Both the position numbers and the translations under genes were made by a program. From NCBI GenBank assembly GCA_020641055.1, contig CP067345.1, positions 1,357,317 to 1,421,316 on the forward strand: 64,000 nt of DNA, given 5' to 3'. This DNA is from Clostridioides sp. ES-S-0010-02 (GTDB lineage: Bacteria > Bacillota > Clostridia > Peptostreptococcales > Peptostreptococcaceae). The stretch's first letter is position 1; every line of letters starts with the position of its first letter. Positions 1 to 7,982 of this stretch are shown here, piece after piece. The notes beneath the pieces are model-generated. The model saw only the letters and a list, made by a program, of their open reading frames with translations, was not told the origin of the DNA and made no database searches.

Positions 1-1
1 T

Positions 2-121
2 CAAAAAGTAAGAGAAACTATGGAAAAAGATGTTAAATATAAAGACGTTGTAATCTGTGAAGTTGGTTCAGTAATGGGAACATATACTTCAAAAGGTGCA
101 ATTTTGATAACTGCAATATAA
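2..121 (+). CDS. DegV family protein, C-terminal end only
   Basis: The window opens inside a reading frame that stops with TAA at 119-121; only the last 39 residues are visible. The tail reads as a charged helix followed by CEVGSVMGTYTSKGAILITA, which resembles the C-terminal strand of DegV fatty-acid-binding proteins (usually close to GPVIGTHxGPG). DegV proteins bind fatty acids and can hand them to the FakA kinase, a homologue of which lies at 46207-47850. The start and most of the domain are outside the window, so the family call is tentative. Confidence 0.5.
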   Translation, partial: QKVRETMEKDVKYKDVVICEVGSVMGTYTSKGAILITAI

Positions 122-140
122 ACAACAAACTAAAAAGTTA

Positions 141-185
141 AAGCTGTATAAAAATGAATAAAATCATTTTTATACAGCTTATTTT
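141..185. terminator. Bidirectional terminator between convergent genes
   Basis: A perfect 17-bp inverted repeat (141-157 with 164-180) has a 6-nt loop and A/T-rich flanks on both sides. It sits between the end of the DegV-like gene on the plus strand and the aminopeptidase gene on the minus strand, so it can stop transcription from both. Confidence 0.85.
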
Positions 186-209
186 GATGTTATTAAGTTA
201 ATCTTATAA

Positions 210-1286
210 TCAACCAACCACACATATTTCTTTGTCATATTTGTTTAGTATTTCGCAACCATCTTCAGTAACTAGTACTAAATCTTCTATTCTAACTCCA
301 AACTCTCCTGGTAAATATATACCTGGTTCTATAGAGAATATCATTCCTGGTTGTACAGTATCTGTATTTATAGAAGATACATCTCCCTTATCATGAACTT
401 CAAGTCCTATAGAGTGACCAGTTCTATGAGTGAAGTATTGTCCATATCCTTTTTCAGTTATGTAATCACGAGCAGCTGCATCTATATCACAGAATCTAAC
501 TCCTGGTTTTACAATAGCTTCAGCTCTCTTATTGGCTTCAAGAACTATTTCAAATATTTCTCTACCTTTTTCAGGTATTTCTTTATAGAATACAGTTCTT
601 GTCATATCAGCACAATAATTATCTTTTATGCAACCTATATCTAATATTATTGCATCACCAGGTTTTACAAGAGCATTTCCTGGTTCTCCATGTGGATTAG
701 CTCCATTAGGACCAAATCCTATTATAGGGTCAAATGAAAATCCATCAGCACCTAAGTCTTCATATATTTTAGATAATTTACCAACAAGTTGTTTTTCTGT
801 AAGTTCACCAGAAACAGTAGCTTTAAGTTGTTCCATACCTTTGTCATTTAATCTTGAAGCTATTCTCATTAATTCTTTTTCTTCTTCATCTTTACACATT
901 CTTAAAGTATCTATTATATAAGATGAGTTTACAAATTTACTTCCTCCACCTGATTCTATTAAGCTTAATAAGAATCTAGCTGGCCAGTTTTTGTCAACAC
1001 CCATAGTAGCATTTTTGTCTACATGTTCAGTTACTATTTCTATTGGATTTTGAGTATCATTAAACCAAACCATTTCAACACCTAAATCTTCTGCAACTGG
1101 GAATAATTCATTTATAAATAATTTATTATTACCATTTAAATTTAAGTATAAAGCTAACAGTCTTTCACCTGGGTGGATTAGTAATCCTGTTAAATAAAAT
1201 ATTGAAGTAGGATCACTTACCAACATTTGAGAAATATCATCTTTTTTCATTTGTTCAAGTACAGCATTTAATCTTTGAGTCTTCAT
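210..1286 (-). CDS. M24 family Xaa-Pro aminopeptidase
   Basis: A cytosolic dimetal aminopeptidase that removes an N-terminal residue in front of proline. The 358-residue protein has a creatinase-type N-terminal domain (about residues 1-125) and a pita-bread M24 domain with the expected metal ligands: Asp in DIGCIKDNYCADMTRT, His in HRTGHSIGLEVHD, Glu in SIEPGIY and Glu in RIEDLVLV. Length fits the short bacterial PepQ/Xaa-Pro dipeptidase class. The ATG is preceded by AGGAGGAAAT on the minus strand, which fixes the start. It is monocistronic, convergent with the DegV-like gene. Whether it is a dipeptidase or an aminopeptidase cannot be decided from sequence alone. Confidence 0.9.
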   Translation of the reverse strand: MKTQRLNAVLEQMKKDDISQMLVSDPTSIFYLTGLLIHPGERLLALYLNLNGNNKLFINELFPVAEDLGVEMVWFNDTQNPIEIVTEHVDKNATMGVDKNWPARFLLSLIESGGGSKFVNSSYIIDTLRMCKDEEEKELMRIASRLNDKGMEQLKATVSGELTEKQLVGKLSKIYEDLGADGFSFDPIIGFGPNGANPHGEPGNALVKPGDAIILDIGCIKDNYCADMTRTVFYKEIPEKGREIFEIVLEANKRAEAIVKPGVRFCDIDAAARDYITEKGYGQYFTHRTGHSIGLEVHDKGDVSSINTDTVQPGMIFSIEPGIYLPGEFGVRIEDLVLVTEDGCEILNKYDKEICVVG

Positions 1287-1680
1287 AATAATTTCCTCCT
1301 AATCAAAATTCGATACAAATCAATTTTAGCACTATTAAACAAAAATTAGTATACTTTTCTTCTAGAAATATAAAAAAATTTTAACATATATTTTTTATAT
1401 TAAATTTAATTCCCTATTTTACATTAAAAGAAAAGTAAAATAAGTTTATATTGTGAAAATTTTATAAAAATAATAACTTGAATAAGTAAAAATATATATT
1501 TGAGATAGTTATATAATTATGAAAATTAATAAAAAAATTTTTATATTAAAATAATATTGAAACAATTTTAATAATTTAGTATCATTAAAGAGAAAGTGAT
1601 AGAACTTTCAAAATTTATCACTTTTAGTAAATTTTGATTTCAAAATATCTAAATTTGAGGTATAAATATTTTTATTTAAA
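1287..1680. other. AT-rich intergenic region with small inverted repeats
   Basis: This stretch between divergent genes has no coding potential. Two overlapping inverted repeats are visible at 1593-1601/1616-1624 (9 bp) and 1610-1617/1628-1635 (8 bp). They could be alternative RNA hairpins or protein sites upstream of the permease, but no known operator consensus was recognised. Confidence 0.5.
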
Positions 1681-1763
1681 GTATTTTATAGGTTAAATTG
1701 AAGTATTTTATAGGTTAAATTGAAGTATTTTATAGGTTAAATTGAAGTATTTTATAGGTTAAA
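1681..1763. repeat. 22-bp tandem direct repeat, 3 full and 1 partial copy
   Basis: Three identical 22-bp units (1681-1702, 1703-1724, 1725-1746) are followed by a 17-bp partial unit (1747-1763). Each unit contains GTATTTTATAGG and a TTAAATTGAA tail. The array ends about 60 bp before the permease start and so lies in its promoter or leader. Perfect identity suggests recent slippage and possible copy-number variation between strains. Confidence 0.95.
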
Positions 1764-1824
1764 GTTATTTTAACTGTTATGAAATCAATTTTTAATTAAT
1801 AAAGAGAGGGGAAATTATAATAGG

Positions 1825-3228
1825 ATGGAAAAGAAAAAAATAGGCCTATGGAGTTTGGTATTTATGAATGTATCAGCTTTATATGGTATAAGATGGATAG
1901 CTAAGTCGACAGCGTCAAGCTTCGGTTTAGGATTAGGTGCAATACCTATGTGGTTATTATTCTCATTTATATATTTCGTACCAGGAGCTTTAATTTGTGC
2001 TGAATTAGCTTCTACATATCAAAAAGGTGATGGAGGTTTATATGATTGGGTTAAGGAAGCCTTTGGAGAAAAATATGGCTTTTTAGTTTCTTGGTTAAAC
2101 TGGACAGCTAAAATATTTTGGTATTCTTCATTCCTAACTTTTTTAGCAGTAAATGTTTCTTATACAATAGGAAATCCAGCACTTGCAGATAATAAGATAT
2201 TTGTACTTATATTATCTTTAGTAATATTCTGGATATTATCTATTATAGCAACTAAAGGAATAAGCTTTACAAAAATATTTACTAATACAGGTGCATTAGG
2301 TTCAACAATACCAAGTGCTATACTTATAATATTTTCATTTTTAGCAGTATTAGTATTGAAAAAACATGATATGGCTTCAACATATACAATAGCTTCAATG
2401 ACTCCAAAACTTAATATGGATGCATTTGTTGCTATATCAGCTATAATGTTTGGTTTAGCAGGAGCAGAAACTGCAGCTAACTTTATAACAGAGATAGATA
2501 AGCCTGAAAAGAACTTCCCTAAAGCTATATTAATATCAGCTGGAATAGTTGCTTCATTATATGTATTAGGTTCTATTGCAATAACAATGATAATACCACC
2601 AGACCAAATTACTGCTTCTAAAGGTGTGTTAGATGCGCTTGCAGCTGTTTGTGAATCTTTAGGAATAGGTTCTTGGTTAGTTCAATTGATAGCTTTTGGT
2701 ATAGCTTTTTCAATATTAGGAGCAATAGTTCTTTATATAGCATCACCAATAAAAATGTTATTTGGTAGTGTTAAAAAAGGAGTATTTCCAGATAGTTTGG
2801 TAGAAGTAAATAAACACAAGATACCTTCGAAAGCAGTTATACTTCAAGCAATAATAGTTACTATAATATTATTAGTGACTACATTAATGCCTTCTGTTGA
2901 TGCTATATACAATGTTCTTGTAACTATGACAGCATTAACTGCATTATTCCCATATGTATTGTTATATGCTTCTTATATTAAGCTAAGAAAAGAGAGACCA
3001 GATGAAATTAGACCATATACTATGGCAAAATCAACAGGTACTTGTATAGGTTTAGCGAAAATGGTTTTAACTGTAACTGTAGTTGGTATATTATTATCAG
3101 CAGCACCAGTTATGCCTACATTTGCTGAAAATATCATATATGAAATAGAAATGATTGGTGGAGGTCTTCTAGTTATCTTATCTGGTCTATGGTTATGGAA
3201 TAGATATGAAAAGAGAACAGCTAAATAA
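1825..3228 (+). CDS. APC-superfamily amino acid permease
   Basis: A 467-residue integral membrane transporter with about 12 hydrophobic segments. The N-terminal region (GLWSLVFMNVSALYGIRW, then GALICAELASTYQKGDGGLY) has the APC superfamily helix 1/2 pattern close to GadC/YjeM-type antiporters. The most likely job is amino acid uptake or amino acid/amine exchange at the cytoplasmic membrane; the substrate cannot be read from sequence. The ATG follows AGAGGGG at an unusually long spacing of about 13 nt. The gene stands alone, and its upstream region carries the 22-bp repeat array. The T-box-controlled operon begins downstream from its own promoter. Confidence 0.88.
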   Translation: MEKKKIGLWSLVFMNVSALYGIRWIAKSTASSFGLGLGAIPMWLLFSFIYFVPGALICAELASTYQKGDGGLYDWVKEAFGEKYGFLVSWLNWTAKIFWYSSFLTFLAVNVSYTIGNPALADNKIFVLILSLVIFWILSIIATKGISFTKIFTNTGALGSTIPSAILIIFSFLAVLVLKKHDMASTYTIASMTPKLNMDAFVAISAIMFGLAGAETAANFITEIDKPEKNFPKAILISAGIVASLYVLGSIAITMIIPPDQITASKGVLDALAAVCESLGIGSWLVQLIAFGIAFSILGAIVLYIASPIKMLFGSVKKGVFPDSLVEVNKHKIPSKAVILQAIIVTIILLVTTLMPSVDAIYNVLVTMTALTALFPYVLLYASYIKLRKERPDEIRPYTMAKSTGTCIGLAKMVLTVTVVGILLSAAPVMPTFAENIIYEIEMIGGGLLVILSGLWLWNRYEKRTAK

Positions 3229-3272
3229 AAATGTATTTTAAATATATATTTTGGATATTATTATATATATAG

Positions 3273-3301
3273 TTGACAATTTATATCATAAGGAATATTA
3301 T
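3273..3301 (+). promoter_or_regulatory. SigA-type promoter of the T-box mtnN-trpS operon
   Basis: TTGACA (3273-3278), a 17-bp spacer and TATTAT (3296-3301) form a near-consensus vegetative promoter. The predicted transcript start, near 3308, is just upstream of the T-box stem I. Confidence 0.8.
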
Positions 3302-3307
3302 AAAATA

Positions 3308-3580
3308 AAGAAATTAATAAATTAAATCCTGGGATAAGAAAGAGTAAATAAATAGACTTTTACACAGAGAATTAAGGGTGCTGAGAACTTAATAAAAAGT
3401 ATTTATTGAATGGGTCTTTGAGGAGTAATGTGAAATGCAGTTTAAGACTGTAGATTATCTGATATCGTGTGTGCACGTTATAGCACATATTAAGATATAT
3501 ATATTCAGCTTTGAGTATATATAAATTTAGGTGGTACCACGGAAAATATATCCGTCCTATTGATTTAGGACGGATTTTTT
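3308..3580 (+). ncRNA. T-box leader, probable tRNA-Trp specificity
   Basis: A full T-box riboswitch. The T-box core AGGTGGTACCACGG lies at 3529-3542 and is followed by an intrinsic terminator (stem 3550-3559/3566-3575 plus a T run). Stem I has the AGTA motif (3343-3346) opposite GAA (3408-3410) across a perfect 8-bp helix, and an apical GGGTGCTGAGAA segment. The candidate specifier next to GAA is TGG (3411-3413) followed by a purine, which fits Trp and the downstream trpS. A one-base shift would read GGG, but the TGGT of the T-box bulge does not match the U discriminator of tRNA-Gly. Uncharged tRNA-Trp should promote readthrough into mtnN-trpS. Confidence 0.93.
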
Positions 3581-3604
3581 AATATATAAAATTTAGGAGG
3601 AAAG

Positions 3605-4303
3605 ATGAACGTAATAGGAATTATAGGTGCAATGGATGAAGAAGTAAGTATATTAGTGAATTTAATGGATATTAAAGAAATTGTAAAAAAAGCTAGCTTA
3701 GAATTTCATAAAGGAACTTTAGAAGGAAAAAATGTTGTTTTAGTAAAATGTGGTATAGGAAAAGTTAACTCTGCTCTTTGTGCACAAATATTAATAAGTG
3801 AATTTGAAGTTGATGCTATTGTCAATACAGGTGTTGCGGGGGCTTTAAATGAAAATCTTAATGTCAATGATATAGTAATTTCAACTGATGCGATACAATA
3901 CGATATAGATACTACTGCATTTGGAGACCCTAAAGGTGTTATACCAAGAATGGAAACATCTGTATTTAAAGCAGATGAAAGACTCGTAGAAGCTGCTTAT
4001 AAATCTTCTGTAGAAGAAACAAAAACGCATAAAGTATTAAAAGGAAGAGTAGTAACAGGAGATATATTTATAAACTCTAAAGAATTAAAAGAAGAGTTAG
4101 TAAATGATTTTGGCGGGTATTGTGGAGAGATGGAAGGTGGAGCTATAGCTCATGTATGTTACTTAAATAATGTTCCATTTGTCATAATAAGAGCAATGTC
4201 TGATAAAGCAGATGGAAGTGCTGGCGTTGCATATGAAGTATTTGTACATGAGGCCGCCAACAATTCTAAAGATATCGTATTAAGCATGTTAAAATCAATA
4301 TAA
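3605..4303 (+). CDS. mtnN: 5'-methylthioadenosine/S-adenosylhomocysteine nucleosidase
   Basis: A cytosolic enzyme that cleaves adenine from MTA and S-adenosylhomocysteine, feeding methionine salvage and, through LuxS if present, AI-2 synthesis. The 232-residue protein has the family landmarks: GAMDEEV at the N-terminus (proton-donating Glu), GVAGALNENLNVNDIV, VTGDIFI, and the GEMEGGAIAHVC segment followed by RAMSDKADG, which holds the catalytic Asp. The start follows TTAGGAGGAAAG. It is the first gene after the T-box and lies 23 nt before trpS, so it appears to be co-controlled by tryptophanyl-tRNA charging, an unusual partner for this enzyme. Confidence 0.95.
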   Translation: MNVIGIIGAMDEEVSILVNLMDIKEIVKKASLEFHKGTLEGKNVVLVKCGIGKVNSALCAQILISEFEVDAIVNTGVAGALNENLNVNDIVISTDAIQYDIDTTAFGDPKGVIPRMETSVFKADERLVEAAYKSSVEETKTHKVLKGRVVTGDIFINSKELKEELVNDFGGYCGEMEGGAIAHVCYLNNVPFVIIRAMSDKADGSAGVAYEVFVHEAANNSKDIVLSMLKSI

Positions 4304-4326
4304 ATATATAAGGAGGTACAAATCAT

Positions 4327-5328
4327 ATGAGTGAAAAAAAGGTTATATTTAGTGGTGCACAACCATCAGGTAAGATGACTCTAGGAAACTATTTAGGAGC
4401 TATAAAAAACTGGACTGAACTTCAAGAAAATTATAATTGTTATTATAGTATTGTTGATTTACATGCAATAACAGTACCTCAAGACCCTAAAGTTTTGAGA
4501 GCTAATACTATAGAATTACTTGCTCAATATCTAGCTTGTGGATTAGATCCAGAAAAAAATACTATATTTATACAATCACATGTTAAAGAGCATGTTGAAC
4601 TTATGTGGATATTAAATACAATGACTTATATGGGTGAATTAAGTAGAATGACTCAATTTAAAGATAAATCACAAAAGAGTGAAGCAAATCTAAATGCAGG
4701 ATTATTTACGTATCCAGTTCTTATGGCTGCTGATATACTATTATATCAAGCTGATTTGGTTCCAGTTGGAGATGACCAAAAACAACATTTAGAGCTATCT
4801 CGTGATTTAGCAAATAGATTTAATAATAGATTTTCACCTACATTTGTAGTCCCAGAAGGATACTATCCAAAAGGCGGAGCAAGAGTAATGAGTTTACAAG
4901 AACCAACTAAGAAAATGAGTAAATCTGATTCAAATGACAACGCATTTATATTATTGGCAGATGATTCAGATACTATAAAGAGAAAGATTAAGAGAAGTGT
5001 TACTGATTCTTTAGGTGTTGTAAAGTATACTGATGAACAACCTGGTATTAAAAACTTACTTGATATATATTCTAATTTAAGTAAAAAGAGTGTAGAAGAA
5101 ATTGTAAACATGTATGAAGGTAAAGGTTATGGAGTATTTAAAGAAGATGTAGCTGAAGTAGTATCAGAAGCTTTAAGACCAATAAGAGAAAAATACGTTG
5201 ACCTTCTTAATAATAAAGATTATTTAGAAAAAATCTATACTATGGGAGCTGAAAAGGCTGAAAAGCAAGCTAGAAAAACTCTTAGAAAAGTTTATAAAAA
5301 GGTTGGGTTTATAGAGAGAAGATATTAA
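4327..5328 (+). CDS. trpS: Tryptophanyl-tRNA synthetase
   Basis: A class I aminoacyl-tRNA synthetase that charges tRNA-Trp. The 333-residue length is typical. The HIGH-like signature appears within AQPSGKMTLGNYLGA, the Trp-pocket region includes DLHAIT and GDDQKQHLELSRD, and the KMSKS loop is KKMSKSDSND. The ATG has an AAGGAGG site about 9 nt upstream. It is the second gene of the T-box operon and supplies the feedback logic: low charged tRNA-Trp relieves termination and raises TrpS. A terminator follows at 5397-5430. Confidence 0.97.
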   Translation: MSEKKVIFSGAQPSGKMTLGNYLGAIKNWTELQENYNCYYSIVDLHAITVPQDPKVLRANTIELLAQYLACGLDPEKNTIFIQSHVKEHVELMWILNTMTYMGELSRMTQFKDKSQKSEANLNAGLFTYPVLMAADILLYQADLVPVGDDQKQHLELSRDLANRFNNRFSPTFVVPEGYYPKGGARVMSLQEPTKKMSKSDSNDNAFILLADDSDTIKRKIKRSVTDSLGVVKYTDEQPGIKNLLDIYSNLSKKSVEEIVNMYEGKGYGVFKEDVAEVVSEALRPIREKYVDLLNNKDYLEKIYTMGAEKAEKQARKTLRKVYKKVGFIERRY

Positions 5329-5396
5329 TTATATTATATATCTTCTTTAGTAAATAAATATTTAAAGTTATTAAAAAAGTATATGATAGGAAATAG

Positions 5397-5431
5397 AGAG
5401 GATATTATTAAGATAATATCCTCTTTAGTTT
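5397..5431 (+). terminator. Terminator after trpS
   Basis: An 11-bp perfect stem (5397-5407 with 5414-5424), a 6-nt loop and a T-rich tail TTTAGTTTTG follow the operon. Confidence 0.75.
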
Positions 5432-5437
5432 TGTAAT

Positions 5438-5605
5438 AAAAAAAGATGAGCTTTTGCTCATCTCAAAGGGGTTAGATTATTCTTACTTTGGGGAAAGTAG
5501 AATAAAGGTAAAAGTTAACTGACGTTAACTTTGTTCTTTTTTGCATATCACTACTGAGCATAAAAAAATCAGAAAACCAGAGCCTTCTGAACTAACCTTG
5601 AACAT
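5438..5605 (-). ncRNA. Candidate minus-strand structured small RNA (about 170 nt)
   Basis: Read on the minus strand, a TATAAT box (plus 5612-5617) is followed by about 170 nt and a strong intrinsic terminator: GATGAGC, a 4-nt loop, GCTCATC and seven T (plus 5438-5462). The ends pair with each other (plus 5463-5475 with 5592-5601). Two internal hairpins are perfect: a 9-bp stem closing TGAC (plus 5513-5534) and a 6-bp stem closing four G/C (about 5485-5500). There is no credible ORF or SD. The end-to-end pairing around a long interior recalls 6S RNA, but the family could not be confirmed. Confidence 0.55.
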
Positions 5606-5859
5606 ACATCCATTATACTTTATACTCAATATGTAATTTATGAATTAATTTTAACTCTTATAAAGAAAATTGTCAATAATATATCAAAAAAACGTTTTAA
5701 AAAAATTTATATATATAATTAAATGAGTTTGATTTTATGTTTAACTGATATGATACAATAATTAAGGCAATTATTTTTTATGTATTTAATAAGCCATAAA
5801 AATAATACCAATAACATATGTAAAAATTATTTTAAATAGGAAAAATAAGAGGAAAAAAC

Positions 5860-7062
5860 ATGAAAACATCAATTTTAATAGCATTAATAGAAAAAACAAG
5901 CCTTATTGTAGTATTATTTCTTCTAATAACAAAGCTAAAAACATTTAAACAAATATTTCAAAAAGAAGAATATAGCTTAAATGATTTGATTTGTATATCT
6001 TTAGTTTTTACTTTTCTAGCTATATTTGGTACTTACAATGGCATAAATTATATGGGGTCAATAGTAAATACGCGAATAATATCTATAGTATCAGGAGGCG
6101 TTTTATTTGGACCAATTGTAGGTATTACAGCAGGGTTGCTATCAGGTATACATAGGTATTTTATGGATATTGGAGGTATAACATCCATGCCATGCCTTTT
6201 ATCAAGTATACTAGCAGGTGTGTTATCAGGATTTTTGTATAAGAAGATACCAAAGAAGCATAGAGTGATATATGGAATACTAGTAGGTATGATTTCTGAA
6301 AGTTTTACTATATTACTTATATATTTAATATCACAGCCTCATTCTCTAGCAATTCAAATAATTAATGGAATATACTTGCCTCTAATTGTCGGACAAATTG
6401 GTATAGGATTTGTTATATCTATAGTTGAGGGAATTGAAAAAGATAAAAAGGATATAGAAGCAAGAAATAAAGCAGAAATAAAAGCACTTCAAAGGCAAAT
6501 TAATCCGCATTTTTTATTTAATTCTCTAAATACAATAGCATCCTTTATAAGATTTAATCCAGATAAAGCTAGAGAACTCATAATAAATTTATCAACTTAC
6601 TTGAGATACAATCTTGAATATAGTGATAACTTGATAGACATAAATAAAGAGATTGAGCAAGTTAAATCTTTTGTAGAAATAGAAAAGGCTAGATTTGGAG
6701 ATTTATTAACTATAATTTATGATATAGATGATGTAAATATAAAAATTCCAAGTTTAATTATACAACCAATAGTAGAGAATGCAATTATACATGGAGTTTT
6801 GGAAAGTGGAAGAGCTGGTGTGGTAAAAATATCTATAAAAAAATTACAACATTCATTAGAAAATACTATTAGAATATCGATTGAGGATAATGGTATAGGT
6901 ATAAGTGAAGAAGTTATAAATAATGTATATCAAGATAATATGCCAGAAAATAAGATTGGACTTTATAATGTTCATTTAAGACTTAAGCTAATGTATGGAA
7001 GTGGTCTTAATATGAGAAGAACTGATAAAGGAACTTTAATTATGTTTTACGTAAAGGAGTAA
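5860..7062 (+). CDS. LytS-type sensor histidine kinase
   Basis: A membrane sensor kinase of the LytS/BtsS class. The first about 190 residues form the 5TMR-LYT membrane region (five to six hydrophobic segments). The His_kinase domain then follows directly with QINPHFLFNSLNTIASF, and the C-terminal ATPase domain has IQPIVENAIIHG (N box) and EDNGIGI. At 400 residues it lacks the GAF domain found between these parts in many LytS proteins. SD AAGAGGA precedes the ATG. It lies 4 nt before the LytTR regulator gene and just upstream of cstA, an arrangement like E. coli btsSR-btsT, which suggests the signal could be pyruvate or another nutrient. Confidence 0.9.
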   Translation: MKTSILIALIEKTSLIVVLFLLITKLKTFKQIFQKEEYSLNDLICISLVFTFLAIFGTYNGINYMGSIVNTRIISIVSGGVLFGPIVGITAGLLSGIHRYFMDIGGITSMPCLLSSILAGVLSGFLYKKIPKKHRVIYGILVGMISESFTILLIYLISQPHSLAIQIINGIYLPLIVGQIGIGFVISIVEGIEKDKKDIEARNKAEIKALQRQINPHFLFNSLNTIASFIRFNPDKARELIINLSTYLRYNLEYSDNLIDINKEIEQVKSFVEIEKARFGDLLTIIYDIDDVNIKIPSLIIQPIVENAIIHGVLESGRAGVVKISIKKLQHSLENTIRISIEDNGIGISEEVINNVYQDNMPENKIGLYNVHLRLKLMYGSGLNMRRTDKGTLIMFYVKE

Positions 7063-7066
7063 GAAT

Positions 7067-7837
7067 ATGAAAGCAATAATAGTTGAGGATGAGTTTCCAG
7101 CAAGAAAAGAATTGAGATATTTTATTGAAAATAAAAGCGAGATTGAGGTAGTAAGTGAATTTACTAATGGCATAGAAGTACTAGATTTTATTCAAGAAAA
7201 TAAAATAGATGTAATTTTTTTGGACATAAATATACCTCATCTTGATGGAATGTTACTTGCAAAAACATTAAATCAATTTAAAGCAAGACCTAAAATAGTA
7301 TTTATAACAGCATATGAAAATTATGCAGTAGATGCTTTTTCATTAGGTGTATTTGACTATGTACTTAAGCCTTATTCTGAGGATAGGATTACATCAATGT
7401 TGGATAAGTTAGAGAAAAGTGAAACAAATAGTAGTGAAATATCTAGTGATAATAATTATATATCTAGTGATAAAAAATGTATAATAAATCAAAATATAGA
7501 GGAAATAACACATAAAATTAGCCTTTGGAAAGGTGATAAATTGGTTGTAATAGATATTGATGATATATATTACTGTGAGGCTAATGAAAGACAGACATTT
7601 ATATATACTGAAAAGGAAACATTTATACTAAAAGAGGGTATATCAGAAGTAGAAAACATAATAAATGATAAAACTTTTTTTAGAACACACAGGTCTTACA
7701 TAGTAAATTTAACTAAAGTAAAAGAAATTATCCCATGGTTTAATAACACATACATATTGAAGTTAAAAGATAGTGATTATGAAGTAACTGTAAGTAGAAG
7801 TAGAATAAAAGAATTTAGGCTATTAATGCACATATAA
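7067..7837 (+). CDS. LytTR family response regulator
   Basis: A 256-residue regulator with an N-terminal receiver domain (acidic cluster VEDE near residue 7, phospho-acceptor Asp in VIFLDINIP near 54, Lys in DYVLKPYSED near 105) and a C-terminal LytTR DNA-binding domain (about 155-256; YYCEANERQTFIYT, FFRTHRSYIVNLTKV). It begins 4 nt after the kinase stop with AAGGAG as ribosome site, so the two are translationally close. The adjacent cstA-like gene is the obvious candidate target, but no convincing LytTR direct repeat could be defined in 7838-7982. Confidence 0.93.
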   Translation: MKAIIVEDEFPARKELRYFIENKSEIEVVSEFTNGIEVLDFIQENKIDVIFLDINIPHLDGMLLAKTLNQFKARPKIVFITAYENYAVDAFSLGVFDYVLKPYSEDRITSMLDKLEKSETNSSEISSDNNYISSDKKCIINQNIEEITHKISLWKGDKLVVIDIDDIYYCEANERQTFIYTEKETFILKEGISEVENIINDKTFFRTHRSYIVNLTKVKEIIPWFNNTYILKLKDSDYEVTVSRSRIKEFRLLMHI

Positions 7838-7982
7838 AGTCATTTCATGTATTTAAATATGCACTTAATGTGATTAACATTTATATTAGTACAAAAAAGT
7901 ATTACTATTTGAACTGGAAATAGTTTTCTTAAACTTATAAAAATTTATAAAGCAATTATAAAAAAACTAAGGGGATGAATTT

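Noticed and set aside
351-921. Two plus-strand frames across the aminopeptidase gene
   Set aside because: They are complements of the clearly conserved M24 coding sequence and lack start signals.
1681-1763. CRISPR array reading of the 22-bp repeats
   Set aside because: Units are directly adjacent with no spacers, and no cas genes are present.
7838-7982. LytTR direct-repeat operator before cstA
   Set aside because: Several loose repeats were seen, but none gives two similar 9-10 bp elements at the usual spacing.
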